Part shown: positions 23,601 through 35,456 of the stretch, piece after piece
Layout of the letters: every line of letters starts with the position of its first letter
Numbering within the stretch: the stretch's first letter is position 1
Position numbers and translations under genes: made by a program
The notes under the pieces: model-generated
What the model saw: the letters and a program-made list of their open reading frames with translations, nothing else
Databases searched by the model: none
Told to the model about the DNA's origin: nothing
Assembly: GCA_922989275.2 (NCBI GenBank)
Contig: OV277861.1
Span: forward strand, 27,310,479 to 27,374,478
DNA: 64,000 bases
Direction: 5' to 3'
Source: Gari tellinella
Lineage: Eukaryota > Mollusca > Bivalvia > Cardiida > Psammobiidae

Positions 23601-25566
23601 AGTTAAAATGTTAGTCATGCAGTAAAATTAGAATTACTTCCCCTGAAAATATATATGACGTTAGCTTTAAATGAAGATCTTAACTAATTTGCGCTAAAAT
23701 ATAAAACAAACAACATATCATCAAATTGATTTATTTCTAACTTACACGATCACCCTACGACATAAATGTGTTTTAGTTGGCATCAACGTGTTAATTCGCG
23801 TAGCAACATCTTCAAGACTTCTGCCCAGGGGCCATAAAGCGCAAAGCATCATCACAACTAACAACAGGAAGTAACCAATTAGCTAGAAATCGAATTGTAT
23901 ACTGACCCCCCACTGGGGTGCAGCTGCTGTCCCATAATAGTCATCTCTGCTATGACAAGCCATAAAACGGAAGCTTAAGTCTTAGGTACACAGGCTGGAA
24001 TCAAAACACACCAAACTATTTTTTTTATATAGGATCCACATTGTTATTCATGTGTGGAATAAATTTTAATCTCCTATACCATGCTCTCCTTCATGTGCAA
24101 AAGCTTAACCCATTACCCCCATCATTATGCCTTTTACTTCTTTAATGAATTCCACCTTCATAAGCAACTAAATCCTCTTCATGCACTAAGCAGTCATAAT
24201 TATGAAACATAGGTGATATTTTATGTCGTAGTGGGTGGTGCCTTAAAGCAGGATTAAAGTAAAGCAGGGTGCACCTTAAGGTGCATTATGTTTTACTTTC
24301 AACCTGCTTTAAGAGGTGACCTATATTCAATACTTAACACGGGCTGTGGGGTAATTGGTTTAGGTAATGGGTAAACCCATTACCCGATCGCCTGTTCCTA
24401 CCTGGAAAGACAGGTGTCCATTAAAGGTAGATTGAAAGTACATGCTACTTAACTTTCAGCTTGCTTTAAGCTACCATCTGCTAGGATATTCAATGTTTTT
24501 AATGTTGCACATTCATGCTAATAACAACTTTGAATTAGAACTCTTTCCTTCAATGGAGGCATAAACCAAAGGCGTATTTAAAGGGTTAATAGGAAATATA
24601 TACCGTTTTAACAACATAAATACTTTAGAACCCCTCTCCTATCATTAAATGTGTACTCTATTGAAAACTCAATGTTGAAAGTAAAGCATGTATTCCATCG
24701 TTTTAGTAGATTAAAACTTTATTTCTGTTGATCTTTTACCAGTTCACTAATTATAATAGGCTTAAAACACTATCATTTATAAAGAGTTTGGAACCAGATA
24801 AGATGCAGCATATATACTAACAGGCTGATCAGGGGTAGAACTGTTTCACACTCATATATGTTTTAAGTCAAAATTGATATCATGTTCTAAACTTTTATCA
24901 AGAAAGTAGGCAGTATTTTTTTTTAAATATTAACCCTTATCATGCTATTAGCATAATTGATCATTCCTTCGGTATTTTTCCTTATTTAATCAGCTAAAGT
25001 AATAAATTAAATGATAGGTATTCATAGCGGGTAGGGTTTATGGTTGATTAACAGCAACCAGAATGTTGCTATGACACATCCATGTAACGGGGTTTAACCC
25101 TTTACCCAATAGATGGTATTAGTTTTGAAGATAGGTGACCCCTTAAGGCAGGTTAAGGTACATTCTGCTTTAAGCTATCATCTGCTGGGAGGTATAACAT
25201 ATTTATTGGGGTGCAGATTGATGACTTATTTTAATAAACATATGAATAAATGATATGCATAGAACGGTATATCTATGGAAGTTTTTGTAAGTTTTATTGT
25301 AGGTAAAGTAAATGCATGTCTTAATCATTCTATTTTTGAACAATATGAGAGATTGCGCTTTCAATAATGTATAGCCAGGTTCTACTGTATATAATATAAG
25401 CTCTACACTAACAAGCAGACGATCTCCTCAAATTCGTGTTTGAGGATAAAGGATTTTCGATACTATGTGTACTTCACTATTGAACCGGAAACAACCGCAT
25501 ATTCAGGGGGCGCTACTCTTATCACACTTTCCATGCGGGGTAACTCTGTATATCGGTAGGGCCCCA
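20682..25566 (-). repeat. Inverted arm, reverse complement of 9,241-14,127
   Basis: Paired coordinates sum to 34,809 near the start of the arm and to 34,807 beyond about 22,802. The change reflects a 2-bp deletion at about 22,802 relative to copies A and B. The arm carries both small indel variants of copy B (three T residues at the site matching 13,327; CCATATACC at the site matching 13,373), so it pairs with copy B, not copy A. It forms a 4.9-kb inverted repeat with 9,241-14,127, separated by a 6.55-kb spacer. Confidence 0.95.
25483..25566 (-). mobile_element. Right half only of the palindromic foldback element, inverted
   Basis: Reverse complement of 9,241-9,324. It stops at the palindrome centre. 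From 25,567 the sequence is not seen elsewhere in the window. Confidence 0.85.
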
Positions 25567-26824
25567 TTATAGTTTGCATTTTACATATTTTAGCTTGAAT
25601 TTATCATTTATAAGCTTTATTTGAAAATATGTTAAAGAATTAAAGTAGTTTGGGCTGTTTATAAGTGGTTTGGAATGTTTTTTGGTTTTTAGACGAACCT
25701 GTTTCTTTCTGACTTCAACGAATATGGTTTACTGTAAATATTGTTCCAATTCAAACAAAACTTTATATAAGAAAAGTGAAGATGTGTATACCAAAACAAG
25801 CAATTCAACTGTTGAACGTGTTCAGTTTAGTTCGAGATATCAAGCGCTAAATGCACTTCAGTAACACGGAGAATGACAAAGTCATTCAAACAGTATTTTT
25901 TTTTTAGCTCCAACACTTTTATAAACTTTATGGCAACATAAAGGTATTTATGTCATCGAAAAACGATATAGTTTGTAACCTATCTCGATCCCTTGCATCC
26001 CATCATGCATCGCGATAGGGTACACGCACACATTGCGTGATAGAAAGGGAGAAAGGGGTCAATCAAATCAATAATGTCTGATCACGTGAAGTCTTAATCC
26101 CATGTGCAGCGCCCGGCAGCGTCCGATATCATTCCTTTGTTAAAGACTGTAGAAGAAGGCTGGAATTACGAACAAAACGATGTCCACCTCCCCCCTTTCC
26201 TCCTCCACTGTTCATAATATATTCAACAGCTTTGAGCCAAGCTGGTTTCCAATTTTCCTTTTAACTATTACCTGTCTCTTTTCTCTTTTATTAAGTGCAA
26301 TGATATCTCCATCTTGGCTCATTCCTGTTGCATATATTACATAGTTTAAATACTTTTTCTAGTCATATTCACTCTTGCTAGTCGTGTATGTTTTTATTTG
26401 TCATGTGAAAGGCGGTTTTACTGCCCAGATATGGTAAAAAAAATCTTATATAGAGGAAATATATTTTCTGGCATTTTTAATAAATGCCCATATTCAAATA
26501 TCAAACATTGTGTCAACTTATTCATTTTTCCCATACAAGGAAGAACTGGTATCCTGTTTGTTGCTCAGCGTATGAAGTATGCCACATAAAATAATGTGAT
26601 GTAACATTGAACAGCGAATATTATTTGATTATTGGACCTGGGTTAGACTCCATGGCAATTACTTGACATACTTGTAACAGCAAACTTGCCATATACTGTA
26701 GGGAAAAGGGGGGTTCAAAATAAGGGATATTTAAAGCGTAAACATTTAGAAAGATGTTGGTGTTTGATGGAAAGTTTATACATGTTTTACACTGAATATG
26801 ACCAATGATACACACTCGCCAAAA
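25567..26824. other. Single-copy AT-rich stretch, no gene seen
   Basis: Short frames only, no splice-bounded coding segment and no familiar motif. No inverted repeat of note was seen. It begins exactly where the inverted arm ends. Confidence 0.5.
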
Positions 26825-27204
26825 CAGTGTTCCCTCTCAAAAACAACACCCAATAGGAGACAAAGAGTGTGTGTATGTTGTTTGGAGGGAGTCGTTATAG
26901 GGAGGTAAAATTAAGAATTTGCTTATATTTGCAAACATATTAAATCCATATCAGACGCAGCGTAACGCGGCGTTTGGTCTGGATGCAAGCTGTTTATCAC
27001 TCGTCATTATGTTGTTGTTGTTTTTCTGACAACATGTCCTATATGTATGCGTGACTTTGTGAAAAACAGCAAACGACCAATTTAAGCAGACGATATTGTA
27101 GTAGTTCAAGAGTTAGACATAATTGTCTTGTTTGGGAAACAGCGGCAGGCGTCGGTGTAAGGAGGGAATCGTTGTTCAGGGGCCGTTATTGAGAAGGAAC
27201 ACTG
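26825..27204. mobile_element. T element (hAT-like ends) with Q-type hairpin
   Basis: Left end CAGTGTTCCCTCTC and right end GAGAAGGAACACTG pair. The centre (26,935-26,997) is a Q-type hairpin with AAATCC arms and CGTAACG turn. No convincing 8-bp target duplication is seen, so the hAT label rests on the CAGTGTT ends alone. Confidence 0.6.
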
Positions 27205-27655
27205 TAAATAGTGTCATAATGTGCGTCCAACATAAATCTCGCACGATATATCACTATGTTAAGCAATCGTGCAACAATGCTTACCATATTTAACTGACTC
27301 AGTACGAATAACTTTTACAAAACACTTGAACTCTATTGTTATGACGGCCAATGGCCAATCTCCTCAACCAGCCACTCTGATAATTCATATTTAAACTACA
27401 ATGACTATAGTTTACACGTTTGGTAAAATAAATATAACATACCCGTTCTATATGCTCCAAAACTGGTCCTGGTCCCAATGTTATATCCGTTATAACCTTT
27501 GACCCGGATTCAGATGTGTTGTATAAACAAACAAAGAGATACAAAATGAATGTGTTCTTATCTGATAAAACAAGATACATGTAAATTATATCACTAGTCA
27601 TGTGATCGAAACTCACGAACGTTATCGGACTCCACAAACTGTTCACGTATACATA

Positions 27656-28008
27656 CAGCTCTCCCTCTCTACAACGACACACAACGAGAGACAAACGATG
27701 CGTGTGTTGCTGAGAGAGAGAGTCGTTATAGGGAGGGAAATTGGCTACATTTTCAAACAGCTTAAATCCATATCAGCCGCCGCGTAACGCGGCGGCTGAT
27801 CTTGATTTAAGCTGTTTGTCACTCGTCATTAAGGTTTTCCTGTCAAAAATGTGCATTATGTAACTTTGAGGGAAACAGTAGACGATACTTTAAAGCACAC
27901 GTCATTGCAGCCGTGAATAGGTTGGACATAATCGTTTATGGAACTACGACAAGGGTCGTTGTAAGGAGGGAGTCGTTGTTGTGAGGGCCATTGTAGGAAG
28001 GGAACACT
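27656..28008. mobile_element. Second T element with perfect Q-type hairpin
   Basis: Internal sequence parallels 26,825-27,204 (GAGTCGTTATAGGGAGG before the hairpin, GTCGTTGTAAGGAGGGAGTC after it) and the right end is GAAGGGAACACTA. The hairpin 27,754-27,818 differs from most Q copies by AGCTTAAATCC, with the change mirrored in the other arm except for one mismatch. Confidence 0.62.
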
Positions 28009-28550
28009 ATTAAACGAAACTAACTGCAATCCCATTTTACTGGAATATAAAGAAAGATATCTTTTAAACCAACGGTTACCTGATTAAATTACGGTTAGAA
28101 TTCATCTGATCTGGCTCCAAACGAAAATGACTTAGAATGACTGTACATTCGTTCATGAACAATATATACATTTTTAGGAAAGAAATTCTCCCAAATAATG
28201 ACTCCTTTGGAGGTTCGTACCTCTCTGTACATGATGATAATGTGTTGCCCGTCTAAAACTTTCACTGTCGCGATACCGGCTGCCTAAAAAGTCGTCGGTT
28301 TAAATTTCTGAATATGTCAAACAGATAGGACCCTGATGAGGTGTTGCATTACGAAGCATCTGGTGATGATCCAAATTGTTTGCACGTAAAAGTGTCGTAA
28401 GGTTTGTAAACTGCTCAACCTAAGATGCAATGTGACAACTAGTAAAAGACTTACAAATTCTGTAACATTTATGTAACCGATCAAAGCAGGATCGAGCTAT
28501 ATTGACCCCTGCTTAACTGTTGACATGCTCTAATCAACCACTTGTCTTAA

Positions 28551-28729
28551 CCCTTCCATGATCAAATTATTCGGGATATTTTTACCCCTTCACCGCTTTA
28601 TTGTCGCCTGCTTCAGTATTGTTATATGCAATGTAGTTTCAGAGTTAGATTTAACGCAATAAGACTGATGAAATTTCGAAACGAGTGTCAAACAGTTTGA
28701 ATCCTGATCAGACGCCGCGTTATGAGGCG
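28551..28729. mobile_element. Left half of a Q element, broken just past the hairpin centre
   Basis: TTAA at 28,547-28,550, then CCCTTCCATGATCAAATTAT. The internal TTAA at 28,651-28,654 corresponds to the site where a P element sits in the copy at 3,830-4,317. The hairpin starts at 28,689 and is lost a few bases after its centre (GTTATGAGGCGT). A lone right arm (GCGTCTACTCAGGATCC) occurs at about 30,369-30,394 and could be the missing piece. Confidence 0.72.
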
Positions 28730-29466
28730 TACGAGTTCAGTTACCGAATCGGAGTCCGATCGTAACACTTTACACACAAATAACTGTTTACATGACATCT
28801 TTGGCCAACTACACGAACATCATCGAGGATCGTTTGCCAAACCGAACAGGAATTCAAGAAATGGCCTCCAAATGAGTACACGAGCCATAGCGAACAGTAC
28901 CGAGTTAATTTCTCTTCCATAAACCAACCATTTCAGATATTTAATGTAGTTTACAATATTAGATTTAAATCTATTTTGTTATGCGGTAACATAGATGCAT
29001 TTCAATTAATGAGTACACTTTTGCCTGTGTTATTCCGATTCGTAAATAATTGGTTTGTACCCTTGAAAAGTACACAAACATAGGGGCGCAGAGAATTATT
29101 ATTTGAGTGTATTGAAGAACGGTAGATGTCGTACTATAAAGGTTTTTTGCATACTAAGAGAACGTTGGACTCCGATACAATTACCTGAACACGCTACAGG
29201 AAAAGTCCAAATGCTTAAAGCCGCATTGTGCTTTTGGGAAACCTGCCTAAAACGGTTGTTTGGGATCCCATTTGAACTACATAGTACGTGGTTCTTCCAC
29301 GGAAAGCGGCTTTATCTAAGAAATTCGCGTTTTAATAAAAAAATTTAATTTCTTTGTGCTAACACAACGAAAAGAGTTTAACCTTGTGAATGGGAAGAAC
29401 GACAACTCTTGTAAAACAAAGTGGTTACTGGTTAACCAATGAGAATCAGTGACCATATCAACAAAT

Positions 29467-29673
29467 ATGGCCCCTCCTCGTGGTAGACCTGTACTCAGCG
29501 CTGCAGCGAGATTGGCTGCTAAAGAAAGAAAAAGACAACAATAACTTCTTCGTATGCAGAAATTTCATACGATACGACTAACAGAAGATGTCTGGCAGAG
29601 GTGGAATGTGATGCAGGCAGAAGTAAATCTGGAGACACAAGATGCTGTGGCCGATGTCTTGTTTGCGTTTTGG
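29467..29673 (+). pseudogene. Decayed first coding exon with R-G-R-P start and splice donor
   Basis: An ATG opens MAPPRGRPVLSAAARLAAKE, followed by a basic KRKRQQ and an in-frame stop. The frame then resumes with TIRLTEDVWQRWNVMQAEV and ends DAVADVLFAFW right before GTAAGG, a good donor. An R-G-R-P start, basic stretch, then a W-x-x-L/M helix with D-A-x-V-A-x-x-L is a layout I associate with multicopy, transposon-linked proteins of cnidarians and molluscs. The stop codon indicates decay. No following exon was identified, and the function is unknown. Confidence 0.35.
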
Positions 29674-30227
29674 TAAGGGAAAACGAAACTTTTATTTGAA
29701 TTTGAATATGACTGTTTTTCGATACATAAGATACACGTTTCATGTGCTGTTTGTTGCAAGCAAACAATATCCATTGTTTGTGCTTCGCAAAAGTGAAATC
29801 AACATGGGTTTTGATGTGTTTGATAGTTCATACATACCAATCGGCAACCGCGGGGCCCTCAACGGGGTGTTTTTGTACCTTTTGTTGCCCTGAGTTCAAT
29901 TGTTATTTTCGAAGTGTTTTGATGCTGATAAGACGCCGTGAACAAAGACTGATTGGGAATTTGGGAGGCTCGAGATCATTGTCTTGATTAGTAAAGTGTT
30001 ACATGTATATACCAAATTAAGAGATCATAGATCCGTCGTGTAAAAGCCTTTATAGGATTCTACGACGTACTATATTCAGATTCAGATAACTGATGGATAA
30101 AACGAAAATACTGTATTGCATCTATAAATTTGCCTAAGCTATTCAGTTGAGTTCCACTGGGATGGGGCTTATTACCTTAGTGTCACAGTGTGTAATTGAT
30201 TGACGGACCTGCCCCCCCCCCCATTGT

Positions 30228-30265
30228 ATCATGGAGAAAGGACAAATTTGTCCTTTCTCCATGAT
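30228..30265. repeat. Perfect 38-bp palindrome next to a C tract
   Basis: ATCATGGAGAAAGGACAAA and its exact reverse complement, with no loop. It is preceded by a run of about 13 C at 30,211-30,222. Confidence 0.9.
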
Positions 30266-30751
30266 TGTATGTAGGGTACCGGTATGTATTATTTGATATT
30301 AGTGCCTATATAAATATTTTTGATCTGCAGTATTAAAAGCAGCTGACAACATTTAAAACAAAACACAGCGTCTACTCAGGATCCAAACTGTGTTTGTAAT
30401 TTTTTGGCTAGGTGACGATAATTTCCAATACTATCTCTGAATACTGCATTCCATATCTAATTTGAAACTCTTATCAATAGTTTCTCTCTCCAAACTTAAA
30501 AAACTGAACTAATAAATAAAATTCAATTAATAAGGACATGTCCGCTTTATCTACAATATAGGGCCCATTTGACCTAGCATTATTGGGGTGATTTGACCAA
30601 GAGGCATATTATTTGGCCCATTTGACCTGACCCGATTTAGTTTTGGCCGGATTTGACCCGGATTCATAGAAATTCAGGAATTGTCAGGGGAGTTATAAAT
30701 GTCACAGTGTACCTGTAGGTTTATCACTTGTAATGGCCTTGCTGTGCAAGC

Positions 30752-30835
30752 ACGCTTTTATAGCGACGTGGTAGCGTGCATGTGAACCTGGCGACCTGGG
30801 TTCAATCCGGGTCTCAGCTGGTGTTTCAGAACATC
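30752..30835 (+). ncRNA. tRNA-like SINE head
   Basis: An A-box-like TAGCGACGTGGTAGCG and a B-box-like GGGTTCAATCCGGG lie at tRNA-like spacing. The cloverleaf is not intact. It is most likely the 5' part of an old SINE. Confidence 0.45.
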
Positions 30836-31541
30836 TTGGTCCATGGTAATAAAGCATTTGACTTGAGTCTTTTGGTCAGATTTGAGCGTAGGATCAAATG
30901 TGACGATGATCAATACTTGAGAACCACTTCAGACTCGACTCCATACTTTTATATAACCTCGGAACCTGGGTGAGGTTTCATTTGTTTTATCTGTGAGGCT
31001 ACTCCAATATCTTACAGTTCTAGGGGGAAATTAGTTCATGTTGTATTTTGAGTTTGAGTTTGAGTTTATGTAATAAAAAAAGTTAATATTTCAGGTTCTA
31101 GTAAGGTGTTGGTGATTGATAGGCATAGACTGTTGGTGTTGTATCTTGTAGATCATTAGGGATGAGGTTTCAATTTGTTGTTACGGTTCTAATCATATAA
31201 ATGTATTCCAGTGTAGAGTATTTAATCATTCATTTTGGGACAGTGTGTTACTTGTATAATCTATATGTAACCAGGGTGGCCTGTAAATAGAGTAAGAAAC
31301 CCTGGTGGAGTTTGGTATGTTTATCAGCTTATAGTAGACAAAAGATCAGCTGGTCGGATGAGGTAGAGAACTAACTTATCAAAGTCTCAAACAGAAGTTA
31401 ATGCATTCTATTTATCAACCTTAAGGATGGGAGAATGGAGTCAGAATGTCCATTAGTATCCATGGTGCAGATATATTGCACGTTAACATTAGTGTCATGT
31501 GAAAACCATGCAGAGAACTACTGACTCGTGCATTATACAGT

Positions 31542-31821
31542 GGTAAATACACTATTCCTACCCACTTTACGCGTTTATTATCCGTTTCGTTAAACACGTT
31601 TCCTAGCCATTTCTTGAAAAGTAAATCAAAAGGCGCTTTAAGTTAAGGCACATTCCGTGTGAAACGGAAACTGACGCACCCGTCGCAACATCTCTGGTAT
31701 AATCATTTATTAACGCTTTAAAATCGTTAGGCGTTAACCGTTCGTTATTTAACCGTTCACTATGCGTTTCTTACGCATAGATTACTTTAACGCGTAAATG
31801 GGTAGGAATAGCGCATTTACC
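31542..31821. mobile_element. 280-bp MITE with 33-bp terminal inverted repeats
   Basis: Left end GGTAAATACACTATTCCTAC continues to TTTACGCGTT. The right end is its mirror, with CGCGTAAATGGGTAGGAATA and final ATTTACC. The interior has ACGCATAG/CTATGCGT foldbacks. No clear target duplication. Confidence 0.75.
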
Positions 31822-32104
31822 CCTGTATGAGTTCACCTGCCAAACTCACTCTCTCACTGGCCACTGACAAGTACATATACATGTACATGCTGGAAATAGT
31901 GAGCAATGATACAGACTACAGCATGATGTAAAAGACTATCTATAGTCTGTATGATCATCAAATTGAACAATGGAGTACAGTTAAACCTAACCTGGGATAC
32001 ATGTGATCATTTAAAATCTGGCTGCTGCACGTTGAGCACCTTCCAGCTTTTTGGTGAGGTGTTTTTGCCAGAAATGAAAAATGACATAGAGGATAACTGG
32101 GTTG

Positions 32105-32536
32105 TTTTTTCAGTGTTACAAAGATAAGAATTTAATCCATTGAGTGAACATCAGATGTTCACTCAATGGATTAAATTCAATCTTACACTGAAAAAATACA
32201 GTTATTCTATTTATTTATGCTTTTAAGCCACTTTTTTAAGCAAAATTGTGTGACAATTGAAAGCGAAAGTACATTATTTATCCCATGTTGAGCCCCAAAT
32301 CGATATCAAACACATTTCCGTGACAGTTTACCGAAAAATGACGTCACTGAATTATTTTTTTGACGTCATTGAATTATGATTCTTGGGAAGCCTTACGAGC
32401 AAAATTAATAAAAGAACCTAGTGCAACGATAATTCCACTGCTTGAAACAGTGAAATTATCAAGTGATAATCCACTGCTATTTCCTAGTAATCCACCAAAA
32501 AGCATAAATAAAAAGCAATATTCTAATTGGTGGCGG
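32105..32536. mobile_element. Hairpin element of a CATTGAGTGAACATC family
   Basis: The hairpin 32,105-32,197 is TTTTTTCAGTGTTACAAAGA on the left, with CATTGAGTGAACATC at the turn. It is followed by TATTTATTTATGCTTTTAAG and by a distal GATAATCCACTGCTATTTCC and AAGCATAAATAAA. A second copy lies at 56,294-56,788. Confidence 0.65.
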
Positions 32537-32838
32537 GCATAGGTGCATTCTACTTTACTGTCAACTTTCTATACGTGGTCTGACCTGTCTTCAAAACTAG
32601 AAACAGACTATGGGGTAGTGGGTTAAATTGCGATACTATCTGATAAAGATGCTGCTTATAACTGTAAATAATTTAGTTTAAAGATAAATAAGACACTATG
32701 TATAATTTCTAAATTCATTTGTTATACGTCTGCTTAAAGAATCAAGAGCTGTCTGATTAATGTCTGCATCGTATTCTTTTAGAATCAGTAATAGTAATGA
32801 TAAATTGATAATAGTAATAACTGAGAGTGTTTTCACAG

Positions 32839-32968
32839 GTTTGAGAATAGAACATCAAAAGGAGAAGCAAGAGAGTGTACCGGCCCAAGACAGTCAAGCC
32901 CAATATATTTGGCTGAAGCCCCAGGACCATCTTTTCCTGTCGTCTGAGATATCAGAATCAAATGGAGG
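32839..32968 (+). CDS. Candidate internal exon 1 of an unknown gene
   Basis: The acceptor TTTTCACAG and donor GG/GTAATC bound 130 bp with one fully open frame. That frame has the hydrophilic segment EHQKEKQESVPAQDSQAQY and later LFLSSEISESNGG. The exon starts in phase 1 and ends with two spare bases. I do not recognise the protein. The phase does not fit directly to the open frame of the next candidate exon, so an exon would be missing between them, or one of the two is spurious. Confidence 0.28.
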
Positions 32969-33124
32969 GTAATCATTATTATCTATTATCTATACCACAC
33001 AACCTCATGGGTAATTGCGGTCATTTTTTTTTTAAATTAATCAATGTTACCAAACTTGCTCAGATACATGCTATTGGTTTGAGCTTCAAATTTTTAAAAA
33101 AAATTGGGGGGTGCAAATGGTCTT

Positions 33125-33138
33125 GTTGCCATGGCAAC
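33125..33138. promoter_or_regulatory. Perfect RFX X-box palindrome
   Basis: GTTGCCATGGCAAC is the ideal symmetrical X-box bound by RFX factors. It lies in a stretch with several A and T runs (33,027-33,200) that resembles repeat DNA rather than a promoter. Confidence 0.4.
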
Positions 33139-33364
33139 AGTGCAAAAAATCTAGAAAAAACCTCTGAAACTCCTGGCCCGATTTCAAAAAAAAAATCTCA
33201 TTGTATAGACTTTAAAATTTGTTCAAAGAATCTAGGCAATGTATGAATGCGAGTTATGTATGGTCAAAAAGAAGGTCATTAAATCAAATCATAGGAGAAG
33301 CCTCTATTTCATATGGAGTACACACAACAACATTTATCTTGACATATTTGCTTCTTGTAACATT

Positions 33365-33836
33365 AGGCGCTAGTGGGGGTATTAATCACCTTTAGTGATA
33401 AAGTCTAGTTATACCCCTACAAACAGAGTTTGAAGGGGGTATACTGGAATCAGCCTGTCGGTCGGTATGTCTGCAAAATTTTGTACTTTCAACTCCTGCT
33501 TCAGTTTCAACCGAATTCATTTGATACTTGGCATAAATGTTATTGAGGTGTAGTAGATGTGCCAGACACAAATTTCAAGTCTCTGTGACCTTGACTTTTG
33601 GTCTTGAAATTGGTAGGCAAAATCTTGTACTTTGAACTCCTCCTTCACTTTCAACCTGATTCACTTGATAATTGGCATAAATGTTACTCTTGGTCGCTTC
33701 GTAATGAAAGGCAAAAATAGTGACGCTTTTACTCTTGCAAGTAAAAAGTTCAACAGACTAATCAGCTCAACCCGACCCCCTAGGCCTTGGTCGCTTCATA
33801 ATGAAAGGCAAAAATAGTGACGCTTTTACTCTTGCA
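33365..33836. repeat. Repeat block with internal direct duplications
   Basis: GGGGGTATTAATC and GGGGGTATACTGGAATCA flank a short foldback. Then two ~75-bp units carry TTGTACTTTCAACTCCTGCT or TTGTACTTTGAACTCCTCCT and GGCATAAATGTTA. A 51-bp segment at about 33,689 recurs at about 33,785 with one mismatch seen (TTGGTCGCTTCRTAATGAAA). Confidence 0.7.
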
Positions 33837-34099
33837 TGGCGACCTGTTATTAAGGAAGATCCTGGGGGCAGGCAAAGTATAATCTATCCCAATTTCTTCC
33901 CCACCGTCGAAAGAAAGGTATTCCAAGTATGAGTTCATATTATTGAGCTTCATATTTATATACTTTTGCTTTGGGCGGGGATGAACATTTAGGTTGTCAT
34001 TATTTTCAATAAGTGGCCAAGAAACGTGTTGGTTATACAGTGAAATTGCCGTAATATGTGACTGAACTGTAATTATGTGTAACATGGTGAGAAAAACAT

Positions 34100-34182
34100 G
34101 CAGCCAGACCGGGGCTCGAACCGGGGACCCCTTGTTTACAAGTTACAGGGCAAGTGTTATACCCACAGAACCATCAGGCCGC
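34100..34182 (-). ncRNA. tRNA-like sequence (SINE head or tRNA pseudogene)
   Basis: On the minus strand the B-box arm CCCCGGTTCGAGCCCCGG is intact. Acceptor-like ends GGCCTGA and TCTGGCT largely pair, and an A-box-like TGATGGTTCTGTGGG is present. The anticodon arm is irregular, so a working tRNA is unlikely. Confidence 0.45.
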
Positions 34183-34380
34183 TTACACATATATCTGACC
34201 ATTTAATCATAAACTCAACCCAGCTACACATGCGATTTGAACATTCAAATTCTTATTCTTCAGCAATATGTCGCAGTCATCAGACCATCTATACCACAAA
34301 AGTGTTACACAAGATCGGACAGTTAGAAGGGGAAAATAATGGCATCCCAGTGTGATCCAGTTCCATGGGTATGGTTACAG

Positions 34381-34493
34381 CAAACCCGCTCTTTCAATTC
34401 CCCAAAACAGTTGCCGGAAGAGGGAGAGCATGGAGAGGGGCACCCCCAACAGGCAAAACTTCTCAAAATCCCAATAAAAGAGCTATACCTCAG
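34381..34493 (+). CDS. Candidate internal exon 2 of an unknown gene
   Basis: The acceptor GGTATGGTTACAG and strong donor CAG/GTAAGAA bound 113 bp. Two frames are open. One gives QTRSFNSPKQLPEEGEHGEG and ends with two spare bases, which matches the phase of the last candidate exon at 37,491. The other gives VAGRGRAWRGAPPTGKTSQN. I do not recognise either. Confidence 0.32.
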
Positions 34494-34641
34494 GTAAGAA
34501 TGCCAAATGCTTCAGGAATTCTATGTCATGCATTATTTAGAACCCTAAATCACTGTAAATGTTTTACCACTAATAGCCCATTCTGTGTTTGAGACAGGGT
34601 ACTGCAAACAACAAGATGAAAGCTAACCAGAAAGCTCCTTT

Positions 34642-34936
34642 AGGAGCTTTCTGTTTTACTCTCATATTATTTTAAGCCGCCACCTGTATTAATGTATTTT
34701 ACCCTTTTCTCCCCATAGAAGGGTAAGTTCTAGCACATTTAATTTATTCCTCCACTGAAGAAAATATTTCCAATTGATGCACTCATAAACATGTACCAAA
34801 ATTATAGTTTCTATATGTACTATTAGAGGGTAGCTTAAACAGGCTGAAAAGCAGAATGCTTGGGGTGCATTTTGCTTTTTTTTAACTGTTTTAAGTTCTA
34901 ATCTGTCCTCAAAACTAGAAACAGGCTATGGGGTAA
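34642..34936. mobile_element. Half P-type hairpin followed by a P element
   Basis: At 34,632 GAAAGCTCCTTTAGGAGCTT keeps only the turn and right arm of the S/P-type hairpin. At about 34,698-34,936 a P element has the ends CCCTTTTCTCCCC and GGGGTAAAG, the typical ATTTAATTTATTCCTCCACT, and a shortened core (GCTTAAACAGGCTGAAAAGC). Confidence 0.62.
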
Positions 34937-35402
34937 AGAATAAATAGTAACTGGTTGAGTGGAGGAAAGAGTCAATCAATTAATTGTAATGATTGGTGTA
35001 GTGACTGTGTATGCAAGGGGTGCATGAATTGGTAATTTAAACAAGATTCAATTGTATGTTCACATTAGTTTGTTAAAGTACTGGTGATATAAAATTTAAA
35101 ATACATGTATAACACAAAAACGCAAAGGTATATTTTAATTGAGCAGGTGATTGTACAAATTCAAAGAGATTCCCATGGTCTGCTCTCTGAAAAAATGAAA
35201 AATTAGTATTATGGTCATTATCATTACTGGTACATCACTTCTTTGGCTTCAAAGTGAATGTGAACCAATGTTCAAGTTAACTCTTTCAACACTTAGTAAC
35301 TCTTGTTGGTTATAATGTTCCCTTGTGGATCATTTGAGTTACCAAAACATGAGCTATTCTACTTGGAATTCTGTGTACTTTAATAAATACTGGTATAAAT
35401 TA

Positions 35403-35456
35403 GCAAACAGTGTAGACCCTGACCAAAGCCCTCAGATCAGGGTCTGCACTGTTTGT
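35403..35456. repeat. Q-type hairpin, GTAGACCC subfamily
   Basis: GCAAACAGTGTAGACCCTGA pairs with TCAGGGTCTGCACTGTTTG around a short turn. Confidence 0.75.

Noticed and set aside
27299..27694. 131-codon minus-strand frame
   Set aside because: Overlaps T elements, has no recognisable domain, and composition looks random.
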